Shown here piece by piece: positions 41,706 through 51,484 of a stretch of DNA of 64,000 nucleotides. The translations under genes and the position numbers were made by a program. This DNA comes from Pseudomonas sp. JAI120. GTDB taxonomy: Bacteria; Pseudomonadota; Gammaproteobacteria; Pseudomonadales; Pseudomonadaceae. The DNA is taken from assembly GCF_014207255.1 (NCBI RefSeq), contig NZ_JACHCZ010000001.1:670592-734591 (forward strand), written 5' to 3'. The notes beneath the pieces are model-generated. The model was not told where the DNA came from. It made no database searches and saw only the letters and a list, made by a program, of their open reading frames with translations. Positions within the stretch are counted from its first letter, which is position 1. Each line of letters opens with the position of its first letter.

Positions 41706-44700
41706 TCAAGCCGGTTGCAGCACCGACTGACCACTCAACGCCAAGTCCAGCAACTCACGGTTGGCCACCGCGTACATGGCGTAGTCCGTGCCGACCGCAG
41801 CACGAATTTCCACCATCATTGCGACCCAACGATCAGCCATGTCCTTGTGCTGCTCAAGCCACAGGGCCACGCGGGCTTCCATGTCTTGTGGCGCGTCGGC
41901 CATTTGCAGGACGGAAATGGTGATCGCCCGTTGCTGCCAGTCCACATCGTCGCGGAACGCTTCACGAGCCTGGGCCTGCCAGTTGTTGGCCACGGGCAGA
42001 TCGCTGATCTGCTGCAGGTACCACGGCAGGTCCAGGGCGCTGCCGACGGCGAAGTAGGCCCTGGCCACTTCGGCGGCGTCGTGCCCGGTGACGTCGGCGG
42101 CTTCGATGATCGGCAGCAAGGTGTACAGGTGAGTAGTGCCTGCAACCATGCGCGCCAACAACTCCGGTACACCGGCTTCGGTGTAGGCCTGGTAGCGGGT
42201 CTGCCAGCCTTCGCGGGTCGGACCTTCCAGCAGTTCGTCGAGCTTGAGGCCCAACGCAGCCAGGTGCGGACCGAAGTGCGCGGTGTCACGGCCGGCGTCC
42301 TGCTCGTTGCGACGGCTGCGCAGGAACCAGCGCGTGGCGCGACGGCCCAGGCGCATCAGCTCATCCATCAACTGCAATTGCACGTCAGCGGAGACCTGGT
42401 GGTCCAGGGCTTCGATCTGACGGAACCAGTGCGGGAGGTGGAAGATGTCGCGCACGATCACATAAGCACCAGCCACGTTCGCCGGGCTCATGCCGGTCGA
42501 CTCCTTGAGTCGCTGAACGAAGGTGATGCCCATGTGGTTGACCAGGTCGTTGGCGATCTGGGTGCTGACGATCTCGCGCTTCAGGCGATGGCGGCGCATG
42601 GCCTCGCCGAACTTGGCCACCAGGCTCGGTGGGAACGCAGTCTCCATGTCACGGGTGAGGTATTCGTCATCCGGTACCAGCGACTTGAGCAGCGCTTCCT
42701 TGAGGTCGATCTTGCTGTAGGAAATCAGCACCGACAGCTCCGGACGGGTCAGGCCCTTGCCGGTCGCGGCGCGCTCGGTGAGCTGCTCCTCGGTCGGCAG
42801 GTACTCGATGGCGCGGTCCAGCTTGCCACGGCCTTCCAGGTCGCTCATCAGGCGCTTGTACTCGGCAGCACGCTCGTAGGCACGGCGTGCAGCCAGGGAC
42901 AGGGCCTGGGTCTGCTTGTAGTTGTTGCCCAACACCAGGCTGCCGACTTCGTCGGTCATGCTCGCCAGCAACTGGTTGCGTTGCTTGTCGGTCATGTCAC
43001 CGGCCTGCACCACTTCGTTGAGCAGGATCTTGATGTTCACTTCGTGGTCGGAGCAGTCCACACCACCGGCGTTGTCGATGAAGTCGGTGTTGGAGCCGCC
43101 GCCATTGAGGCCGAACTCCACACGACCCAGCTGGGTCATGCCGAGGTTACCGCCCTCGCCCACTACCTTGCAGCGCAACTCGTTGCCGTTGACGCGCAGC
43201 GCGTCGTTGGCCTTGTCGCCTACATCGGCATGGCTTTCGGTACTGGCCTTGACGTAGGTACCGATACCGCCGTTCCACAACAGGTCCACCGGCGCCTTGA
43301 GCAAGGCGTTCAGCAGTTCGGTCGGGGTCAGCTTGTCGGCCGAAATGTCGAAGCGTTCCTTCATCTGTGGCGAGATGGCAATGCTCTTCGCGCTGCGCGA
43401 GAAGATACCGCCGCCTTCGGACATGATGCTGGTGTCGTAGTCGGTCCAGGCCGAACGCGGCAGCTCGAACATGCGCTGGCGCTCGACGAAGCTGGTGGCC
43501 GGGTTCGGGTTCGGGTCGATGAAGATATGCAGGTGGTTGAAGGCCGCGACCAGTTGCAGCTTGTCGGACATCAACAAGCCGTTACCGAACACGTCACCGG
43601 CCATATCGCCGACGCCCACCACGGTGATGCTGTCTTCCTGCACGTTGATGCCGCGCTCACGGAAGTGACGCTGCACACCGACCCACGCGCCCTTGGCGGT
43701 GATGCCCATTTTCTTGTGGTCGTAACCGGCGGAACCACCGGAGGCGAACGCATCGCCCAGCCAGAAGCCATAGTCGATGGCGATGCCGTTGGCGATGTCG
43801 GAGAAGGTCGCCGTGCCCTTGTCCGCTGCCACCACCAGGTACGGGTCATCGTCGTCATGGCGCACGACGTTGGCCGGCGGCACCAGGGCGCCGTCCTTGA
43901 GGTTGTCGGTGATGTCCAACAGGCCGGAAATGAAGATGCGGTAGCAGGCGATGCCCTCGGCCGCGATCTCGTCACGGCTGCCGCCCAGTGGCAGGCGACG
44001 CGGCAGGAAGCCGCCCTTGGCGCCCACCGGCACGATCACCGAGTTCTTCACTTGCTGGGCTTTTACCAGGCCGAGCACTTCGGTACGGAAGTCTTCTTCA
44101 CGGTCGGACCAGCGCAGGCCGCCACGGGCAACGTTGCCAAAGCGCAGGTGCACGCCTTCGACACGCGGCGAGTAGACGAAGATTTCAAACTTCGGCACCG
44201 GCTTGGGCAGCTCGGGGATGGCGCGCGGGTCGAACTTGAAGCTGAAGTACGACTTGTTCTGGCCGTTGGCGTCGGTCTGGTAGAAGTTGGTGCGCAGGGT
44301 GGCCTTGATCAGGTCCAGGTAGCGACGCAGGATGCGGTCTTCGTTGAGCACCTGGACGTCGTCCAGGGCCGTGAGAATCGCTTGTTCCAGGCGTTGCTGC
44401 TTGTCTTCCAGGTCATCGGCGGTGAGCTTGCGCGCCAGGTAGAAGCGGGTCTTGAACAACCGGGTCAACTCGCGGGCGATGTCGGTGTGGTTGTTCAGGG
44501 TGCTGGCGATGTAGCCGAGGTCGAAGCCCAGGCGGATCTGCTTCAGGTAACGGGCGTAGGCACGCAGCAGCGCGACGTCGCGCCATGGCAGGCCGGCGGT
44601 GAGCACCAGGCGGTTGAACGCATCGTTTTCGGCGTCGCCATGCACGATGTGCACGAACGCGTCCTGCAGGGTGTCGTTGAGCTGCTGGATATCCAGGTTC

Positions 44701-46574
44701 ACGCCTTCGGCGGCGATGAACGCGAAATCATGGATCCAGAACTCGCGGCCGTTGGCATGGCGCAGGCGGTACGGGAATTCACCCAGCACGCGCAGGCCAA
44801 GGTTTTCCAGGATCGGCAACACGTCGGACAGCGCCAGCGGGGTATCCGCGTGGTAAAGCTTGCAATGCAGCTCACGCTGGCCGGACACCTGGCCCAGCGG
44901 CTGATAGAAGCTCATCACCAGCGGATTGGCTTCGGTGAGGCTGAGCAGGTGCTGCATGTCGACCACAGCCGAATGCGCAGCGAAGCGCTCGCGGTAACCG
45001 GCCGGGAAGCCTTTCGGAAAATCCGCCAGCACGTTGGTGCCGTGGGCTTCGCCGAAGCTTTCCACTACCAGGCTGGAGTAGTCGTCCTGCCAACTGCGGC
45101 AGGCCTGCACCACTTCTTTTTCCAGTTGCAGCGTGTCGATGTCTAGGCGGTTCTTCGGGTCGACCCGCAGAATCAGCTGCACGCGCGCCAGCACGGATTC
45201 GGAGAAGAAGGTCCAGAATTCGCAGTCCGAGGCTTTCAGGCGATCCATCAGCACTTGCTGGATCTTCTGGCGCACTTCGGTGGAATAGATGTCGCGCGGC
45301 ACGTAGGCCAGGCAGTAGCAGAAACGACCGTACGGGTCTTTGCGCAGGAACACGCGGATCTTGTTGCGTTCCTGGATCTGCACGATCGACATCACGGTGC
45401 TGAACAGCTCGTCGACCGGGGTCTGGAACAGGTCGTCACGGGGCAGCACTTCAACGACCTGGGCAAGCTCCTTGCCCAGGTGCGCCTTGGCCTGGAAGCC
45501 CGAACGGCGTTCGATCTCCGCGACCTTGCGGCGGATATAAGGGATGACGCGCACGCTTTCGCCATACACCGAAGAGGTGTAGAGGCCCATGAAGCGGCAT
45601 TCCTTGATCACCTTGCCGTCGGCATCGATCTGGCGGATCGACACATAGTCCGGGTAAGCCGGGCGGTGGACGCGGCTTGGGTGCGCGGCCTTGGCGAACG
45701 ACAGCACGGTCGGCTCGCGCAGGTACGACACGGCGTAGTCTTCGATGCGCAGGTCGTCGGCGGTCAGGCCGGCGCGCAGCAGTTTGGTCAGACCGAGGAA
45801 CGAGCTGGCGTCATATTCGATATGACCGCCTTCCGCCTCGTCACGTACCACAAACTCTTCATAGCCGAGGAAGGTGAAGTGGTTGCCCACCAGCCATTCC
45901 AGGAAGTTCTTGATCTCGGCTTTCTCTTCGCCGTCGATGCCGAACGGGCTGGCGTCGATACCGTCGAGCAGCTCCTGGACCTTGGCCTTCATCGGTTCGA
46001 AATCGGCCACGGCCACGCGCACTTCGCCCAGTACCTGCTCAAGCTCTTTGCTCAGCACGTTGAGTTCGGCAGCGTTGGCACAGCGGTCGATTTCCAGGTA
46101 CATCAGCGATTCTTGCTGGATGCCTTCGCCCTGGGTGCCCTTGGGCAGGATTTCCAGCAACTCGCCCTTGCTGCCACGGCGCGCGCTGAGCACGGTGGTC
46201 TGCAGGGTGTGGATGCTGTAGCCACGGCGGTTCAGCTCGGTGCGTACCGAGTCCACCAGGAATGGCAGGTCATGGTGCAGCACTTCGACCGCGGTGTGGG
46301 TCGATTGCCAGCCATGACGTTCGTAATCGGGGTTGTAGACCCGCACTTGCGGTTGGGTGTGATCAAAGCGCTCAAGCAGGCGCCAGGCAGACAGGGTGCA
46401 ACCGGCCAGGTCGGAAAGGCGACGCTGGGTCAGTTCATCCAGGGAAATGATGCCGAAGAATTGTTCAGCGAACAGCGCCACTTGTGGCAGTGCCTGTTCA
46501 CTGATGTGCTGCGCCAGTGCCGCTTGCAGTTGATGCTGGAAGTCGGCCTTGCTGGCTGCGGTGAAGAACGCCAT
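41706..46574 (-). CDS. gdhB: NAD-specific glutamate dehydrogenase, large (L-1600) type
   Basis: 1,622 residues, matching the roughly 1,620 of Pseudomonas GdhB. The N-terminal half is the large regulatory region (ACT-like modules, with DLPFLVDSVRTELNRRGYSI near residue 105). The catalytic half carries VIVPVGAKGGFLPRRLPLGG (about 845), VAADKGTATFSDIANGIAID, and the nucleotide region VVGVGDMAGDVFGNGLLMSD (about 990). It deaminates glutamate to 2-oxoglutarate with NAD+, mainly in catabolism of amino acids. It stands alone on the minus strand. Confidence 0.96.
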   Translation of the reverse strand: MAFFTAASKADFQHQLQAALAQHISEQALPQVALFAEQFFGIISLDELTQRRLSDLAGCTLSAWRLLERFDHTQPQVRVYNPDYERHGWQSTHTAVEVLHHDLPFLVDSVRTELNRRGYSIHTLQTTVLSARRGSKGELLEILPKGTQGEGIQQESLMYLEIDRCANAAELNVLSKELEQVLGEVRVAVADFEPMKAKVQELLDGIDASPFGIDGEEKAEIKNFLEWLVGNHFTFLGYEEFVVRDEAEGGHIEYDASSFLGLTKLLRAGLTADDLRIEDYAVSYLREPTVLSFAKAAHPSRVHRPAYPDYVSIRQIDADGKVIKECRFMGLYTSSVYGESVRVIPYIRRKVAEIERRSGFQAKAHLGKELAQVVEVLPRDDLFQTPVDELFSTVMSIVQIQERNKIRVFLRKDPYGRFCYCLAYVPRDIYSTEVRQKIQQVLMDRLKASDCEFWTFFSESVLARVQLILRVDPKNRLDIDTLQLEKEVVQACRSWQDDYSSLVVESFGEAHGTNVLADFPKGFPAGYRERFAAHSAVVDMQHLLSLTEANPLVMSFYQPLGQVSGQRELHCKLYHADTPLALSDVLPILENLGLRVLGEFPYRLRHANGREFWIHDFAFIAAEGVNLDIQQLNDTLQDAFVHIVHGDAENDAFNRLVLTAGLPWRDVALLRAYARYLKQIRLGFDLGYIASTLNNHTDIARELTRLFKTRFYLARKLTADDLEDKQQRLEQAILTALDDVQVLNEDRILRRYLDLIKATLRTNFYQTDANGQNKSYFSFKFDPRAIPELPKPVPKFEIFVYSPRVEGVHLRFGNVARGGLRWSDREEDFRTEVLGLVKAQQVKNSVIVPVGAKGGFLPRRLPLGGSRDEIAAEGIACYRIFISGLLDITDNLKDGALVPPANVVRHDDDDPYLVVAADKGTATFSDIANGIAIDYGFWLGDAFASGGSAGYDHKKMGITAKGAWVGVQRHFRERGINVQEDSITVVGVGDMAGDVFGNGLLMSDKLQLVAAFNHLHIFIDPNPNPATSFVERQRMFELPRSAWTDYDTSIMSEGGGIFSRSAKSIAISPQMKERFDISADKLTPTELLNALLKAPVDLLWNGGIGTYVKASTESHADVGDKANDALRVNGNELRCKVVGEGGNLGMTQLGRVEFGLNGGGSNTDFIDNAGGVDCSDHEVNIKILLNEVVQAGDMTDKQRNQLLASMTDEVGSLVLGNNYKQTQALSLAARRAYERAAEYKRLMSDLEGRGKLDRAIEYLPTEEQLTERAATGKGLTRPELSVLISYSKIDLKEALLKSLVPDDEYLTRDMETAFPPSLVAKFGEAMRRHRLKREIVSTQIANDLVNHMGITFVQRLKESTGMSPANVAGAYVIVRDIFHLPHWFRQIEALDHQVSADVQLQLMDELMRLGRRATRWFLRSRRNEQDAGRDTAHFGPHLAALGLKLDELLEGPTREGWQTRYQAYTEAGVPELLARMVAGTTHLYTLLPIIEAADVTGHDAAEVARAYFAVGSALDLPWYLQQISDLPVANNWQAQAREAFRDDVDWQQRAITISVLQMADAPQDMEARVALWLEQHKDMADRWVAMMVEIRAAVGTDYAMYAVANRELLDLALSGQSVLQPA

Positions 46575-47065
46575 CTGTGGTACTCCGCTTGGGCTTGTTA
46601 TTGATGGAAGCGTCGCGTGTTATCCCCTGGTGGGGAGACCGTCAACTCTGTTCGCAGGTAACGAGTTAAGCACCATAAACGAATCAGGGTGACAGGTGGG
46701 TGAAGCTGGACAAGACAGTCAGGTCACATACAACGTCCATAAGATGCGCACCTTGCCGGGTGACGGTACGACGGGCAGGTCAGGCGCCTGGCACATGCAC
46801 ATCCGTTGCGCAGCTTAACGAGTGTGGGAAGCCAGCTGCTTGCGATGCTGCGACATATTCGGTCATCGGTACGCAGGGTTGGGGTTGCGTCTTGGGCAAC
46901 CCGGAATTCCCGGTAGAAAAACCGGCTATTTCCCCCGCCACGAGTACCGAAAATGACTGGTATTGCCCGTCAGGTCATGCGTTGGGTCTGACACAGGAAG
47001 CAGCACAAAATTCGCCGCAATGGCACAATTGCCTACGCAACGCCCTACCCCAGACAGGATTCCCC
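46575..47065. other. Intergenic region of 491 bp, nothing recognised
   Basis: Between the divergent GDH gene and the 117-residue protein. Promoters for both must lie here. Short open frames on the plus strand give mixed-composition translations without a ribosome site. No repeat, RNA fold or gene fragment could be identified with confidence. Confidence 0.4.
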
Positions 47066-47419
47066 ATGCTGCAACTGAAAACCGACGCCCTGATGGCCAC
47101 CCCGTGCGACGACGAAGAAGACAACATGGCCATGCTCTGCTGCCACGGCAAGAACGGCGAGATGTTCATGCTGACCCGCTACCCCGACGAAGACGAAGTG
47201 GAGCTGACCTGGGACTACGAGCCTTCGACCCTGGACGGCTTGAAAGTCACCCTGGGGGACACAACCATGCGGGTCGAACTGGCCGCAGGCGATGCCGATG
47301 CCCTGGGTGGCAAGGACCAACTGGAGATAACCCACGCCACCGCCACGGCGGATATGGCAGAAGTGGAACAAACCCTGCAGAACATTCTCAAGGGCACCGG
47401 CACCTACATCCGCACCTGA
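47066..47419 (+). CDS. Small acidic protein of unknown function (117 residues)
   Basis: Starts MLQLKTDALMATPCDDEEDN at an ATG with ACAGGA about 9 nt upstream. The middle, MAMLCCHGKNGEMFMLTRYP, followed by DEDEVELTWDYEPSTLDGLK and a C-terminal helix, suggests a compact alpha-beta protein. No signal peptide. Strongly acidic. No named family recognised; a longer frame starting at 46700 is unlikely because its first 120 residues look non-coding. Confidence 0.6.
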   Translation: MLQLKTDALMATPCDDEEDNMAMLCCHGKNGEMFMLTRYPDEDEVELTWDYEPSTLDGLKVTLGDTTMRVELAAGDADALGGKDQLEITHATATADMAEVEQTLQNILKGTGTYIRT

Positions 47420-47510
47420 ATCGCAGTTGCGCAGCCAGCAACGACGGTGCTTGACCGTTGGTCGCCACTGTTATTTCTAACAGTACCCGGCCCCGTGTTT
47501 TAAGCCTTAG

Positions 47511-47827
47511 CTGATCAAAGACGACGGATCCAGGTCGCGAAATCTTCAGGACCGTGTCGATCCCTCCAGCACCTTCCAGCACCACGTGCCCAACATCAAG
47601 CCGCTGATAACGCCGACCAAGACCCGCACGCAGGGGGATGTAGAAGCCCTGCGCCGGCATCGACAGGACCGCTACTACACATGATCATCAAAGCCCCTGA
47701 CGCGCCTCCGGTCGGCGACTGCACCGCCCCGTGGATTGCGAGCAAGGTGTATGCCGTGGTCGGCGATACCCGCACCACAGTCGGCGTCGCCGTGAGTGAC
47801 GGACGCGGCGGGGTGCCCTGCCCTTGA
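47511..47827 (+). other. Two short overlapping open frames, possibly a decayed gene
   Basis: A 57-codon frame without a start (47511-47684, containing VDPSSTFQHHVPNIKPLITP and TQGDVEALRRHRQDRYYT) overlaps by ATGA a 48-codon frame (47681-47827, MIIKAPDAPPVGDCTAPWIA, then SKVYAVVGDTRTTVGVAVSD). The composition is protein-like and the junction resembles a broken single frame, but I do not recognise the protein. The rest of the 595-bp gap to moxR holds only the hairpin below. Confidence 0.35.
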
Positions 47828-47833
47828 AGCAAA

Positions 47834-47863
47834 GGCGGTGAGCGGGCATGCCTGCTCACCGCC
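47834..47863. terminator. Perfect 10-bp hairpin before the moxR operon
   Basis: GGCGGTGAGC and GCTCACCGCC flank GGGCATGCCT, itself nearly palindromic. It follows the decayed frames by 7 bp. A short T-poor tail (ATTTGTG) makes it a weak terminator at best. Confidence 0.5.
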
Positions 47864-48014
47864 ATTTGTGCCTCTCACACAATTTTCCTACAAGTTTTGC
47901 TAAAAATACCCCGCGCGCCGTTAGTCGCCACCCCCTGCCATGCATTAAAGTAGGCGCCCCAGGCTGTCGTTTGTTACATGACGCACAGGCTCATCTCTCC
48001 AGGAACCGTCATCG

Positions 48015-48974
<960 letters not shown>

Positions 48975-48979
48975 AGTCG

Positions 48980-49912
48980 ATGAACGCCAGCGATGGGGTG
49001 CGCGTCACGCTCAGCGAACTGATCGAGATGCGCCACCGCGTGCGCGAAGTGCAGCTGTTTTCCACGCCAAGCCAGCGCAGCCCGCTGATCGGCCTGCACC
49101 ACTCCAAGCTGCGCGGGCGCGGTGTCGACTTTGACCAGGTGCGCGTGTACCAGGCCGGCGACGATGTGCGCACCATCGACTGGCGCGTGACGGCGCGCAC
49201 CCAGGAGCCGCACACCAAGCTGTTCCACGAAGAGCGCGAACGGCCGATCTTCATCATGGTGGAGCAAAGCTGCCGGCTGTTTTTCGGCTCGGGGCAGATG
49301 TTCAAGTCAGTACTCGCCGCTCAAGCCGCCAGCCTGATCGGCTGGGCGGCCCTGGGCCACAACGACCGCGTCGGCGGGCTGGTGTTCGGCGACAACGAGC
49401 ACTACGAAATCAAGCCGCGACGCAGCAAGCAGAGCCTGCTGCAATTGCTCAACCGTTTGGTGCGCGTCAACCAGAGCCTGGACACCGAAAGCCGCCCGGA
49501 GGCCGACGCCCTGGGCATGGCCCTGCGCCGTGGCCGCGAAGTGCTGCGCCCCGGCAGCCTGGTGATTGTGATCTGCGACGAGCGCGCCCTCACCGAAGGT
49601 GCCGAGCAACAATTGAGCCTGCTGTCACGCCATTGCGACTTGCTGCTGTTGCCGATCTCCGACCCGCTGGACCACGCCCTGCCCGCCGCCGGGCTGCTGC
49701 GCTTTGCCGAACGGGGCGCGCAGCTGGAACTGGACACCCTGAACTTCGACTTGCGCCAGGCCTACAAGGCCCAGGCCGAAGCGCGCATCGCCCGCTGGGA
49801 ACTGCTCGCGCAGAAACTGCGAATCCTGCTGATGCCCCTGAGCACCCAGAGCGAAATGGTCGAACAACTGCGCGAATACCTCAACCCGCAACGCCCGGTT
49901 AAAAAGCAATGA
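48980..49912 (+). CDS. DUF58-domain protein of the bat operon
   Basis: 310 residues. The conserved DUF58 motif, GRGVDFDQVRVYQAGDDVRT then IDWRVTARTQEPHTKLF, is near residues 45-80, followed by a VWA-like half. Cytoplasmic. DUF58 proteins always accompany MoxR and VWA partners. The ATG at 48980 is 5 nt after the moxR stop; a TTG overlapping the stop (48971) is an alternative. Confidence 0.9.
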   Translation: MNASDGVRVTLSELIEMRHRVREVQLFSTPSQRSPLIGLHHSKLRGRGVDFDQVRVYQAGDDVRTIDWRVTARTQEPHTKLFHEERERPIFIMVEQSCRLFFGSGQMFKSVLAAQAASLIGWAALGHNDRVGGLVFGDNEHYEIKPRRSKQSLLQLLNRLVRVNQSLDTESRPEADALGMALRRGREVLRPGSLVIVICDERALTEGAEQQLSLLSRHCDLLLLPISDPLDHALPAAGLLRFAERGAQLELDTLNFDLRQAYKAQAEARIARWELLAQKLRILLMPLSTQSEMVEQLREYLNPQRPVKKQ

Positions 49913-50403
49913 GCAGCCTCGACCAACTGCAACCGCTGATCGCCCCGCCGCCCATTGGCTTCTGGCCCCCTGCGCCGGGCTGGTGGTTGCTGTTGCTGAT
50001 GATCCCGCTGCTGGGCTGGGGCCTATGGTCGCTGCGCCGTTTGCTGCCGACTCGACGCCCCATGACCCGCGCCGAACAACCGCTGGACCCTTTGCGCATC
50101 GCCGCGCTGGCCGAGCTTGCATTGATGCCCAAGCCTTACGACGGCGCCCCCGCCGGGGCCTGGCTGCAACAGCTCAACGGCTTGCTCAAGCGCCTGTGCC
50201 GCAACGACTACCCCTATAGCCAAAGCCATACCCTCAACGGCCGCAAATGGCTGGCATTCCTCGACAACCGCTGCCCGGCCGCCGGCCTCACGCGCTGGAT
50301 GGTATTGGTCGAAGGCGCCTATAAACCCGAATGCAAGCTCGACGACAAAGCTATCGCCGGCCTGACCCAAGCCGTCGATACCTGGATTCGCAAACATGTT
50401 TGA
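49909..50403 (+). CDS. DUF4381-domain membrane protein of the bat operon
   Basis: 164 residues. It starts MSSLDQLQPLIAPPPIGFWP, the DUF4381 signature, then one membrane helix (PGWWLLLLMIPLLGWGLWSL) and a cytoplasmic helical part (GAWLQQLNGLLKRLCRNDYP). It overlaps the DUF58 gene by 4 bp (ATGA) and batA by 8 bp, so translation is coupled. Probably an assembly factor for the membrane VWA complex. Confidence 0.9.
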   Translation: MSSLDQLQPLIAPPPIGFWPPAPGWWLLLLMIPLLGWGLWSLRRLLPTRRPMTRAEQPLDPLRIAALAELALMPKPYDGAPAGAWLQQLNGLLKRLCRNDYPYSQSHTLNGRKWLAFLDNRCPAAGLTRWMVLVEGAYKPECKLDDKAIAGLTQAVDTWIRKHV

Positions 50404-51484
50404 GTTCGCCTGGCCGTGGATCTTCGCCCTGTTGCCGCTCCCCTGGTTGATGCGTTTTATCCTCCCGGCGGCCGACAGCGGCGAGCCGGCGCTGAAAGTC
50501 AGCTACCTCGGCGACCTCGAAAGCCTTGCGGGCCGCCGTGCACGGGTCAACCTGCCGGGCTGGCGCCAACAGGCGCCCTTCGTGGTGCTGTGGCTGCTGC
50601 TGCTGACCGCCGCTGCGCGCCCGGAATGGCTCGGCGAACCGCTGCCGATTGCCGCCAGCGGCCGCGACTTGCTGGTGGCGGTGGACGTGTCCGGCTCCAT
50701 GGACTTTCCCGATATGCACTGGCAGGGCGAAGACGTGAGTCGCCTGAACCTGGTCAAGCATCTGCTCGGCGACTTCCTTGAAGGCCGCGAAGGCGACCGC
50801 GTGGGCCTGATCCTGTTCGGCAGCCAGGCCTACCTGCAAGCGCCACTGACCTTCGACCGGCGCACCGTGCGCACTTGGCTGGATGAAGCGCGCATCGGCA
50901 TCGCCGGCAAGAACACCGCCATTGGCGATGCCATAGGCCTGGCGCTGAAACGCCTGCGCCAGCGGCCTGCGCAAAGCCGTGTACTGGTGCTGGTCACCGA
51001 TGGCGCCAACAACGCCGGGCAGATCGACCCGCTGACCGCCGCGCGCCTGGCGGCCGAAGAAGGGGTGAAGATCTACCCCATCGGCATCGGCGCCGACCCT
51101 GAACAAACCGGTTCCCTGGGTATCCTGGGCGTCAACCCGAGCCTGGATCTCGACGAGCCGGCACTCAAGGCCATCGCTGAAGCCACCGCAGGCCAATACT
51201 TCCGTGCCCGCGATGGCCAAGAGCTGGAAGCGATCAAGCAAACATTGGACAAGCTTGAGCCCGTCGAACAGCAACCCACCCAGGCACGCCCGGCGCAGGC
51301 GCTGTACAGCGGACCGTTGGCCCTGGCGCTGATCCTGAGCATGTTGCTGGTGATCCAGGAACGCTGGCCGAACAACGCACTGCAACGCGCGTACAACAAA
51401 CTGTCGAGCAAGGGGATCTTCCTGCAACAGCATCCGGAATGGCGCCAGCGTCTTAAACGCCTGCGTTTGCGGAGGCGTCGATGA
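50396..51484 (+). CDS. BatA-like VWA-domain membrane protein
   Basis: 362 residues. Helices near 5-25, 60-75 and 300-320 flank a VWA domain. The metal-binding MIDAS is intact: Asp97-Val-Ser99-Gly-Ser101 (VAVDVSGSMDF) and a later TDGANN. BatA/BatB pairs sit in the inner membrane with VWA domains outside the cytoplasm and contribute to oxidative stress tolerance in other bacteria. It overlaps both neighbours. Confidence 0.92.
   Translation: MFEFAWPWIFALLPLPWLMRFILPAADSGEPALKVSYLGDLESLAGRRARVNLPGWRQQAPFVVLWLLLLTAAARPEWLGEPLPIAASGRDLLVAVDVSGSMDFPDMHWQGEDVSRLNLVKHLLGDFLEGREGDRVGLILFGSQAYLQAPLTFDRRTVRTWLDEARIGIAGKNTAIGDAIGLALKRLRQRPAQSRVLVLVTDGANNAGQIDPLTAARLAAEEGVKIYPIGIGADPEQTGSLGILGVNPSLDLDEPALKAIAEATAGQYFRARDGQELEAIKQTLDKLEPVEQQPTQARPAQALYSGPLALALILSMLLVIQERWPNNALQRAYNKLSSKGIFLQQHPEWRQRLKRLRLRRRR

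Noticed and set aside
41715..45146. 1,143-codon open frame antisense to the glutamate dehydrogenase gene
   Set aside because: The translation is His/Gln/Val-rich with no known motif, as expected for the complement of a highly biased GC-rich gene.
46700..47065. N-terminal extension of the 117-residue acidic protein
   Set aside because: The extension has irregular composition, no ribosome site at its start, and the ATG at 47066 has a better context.
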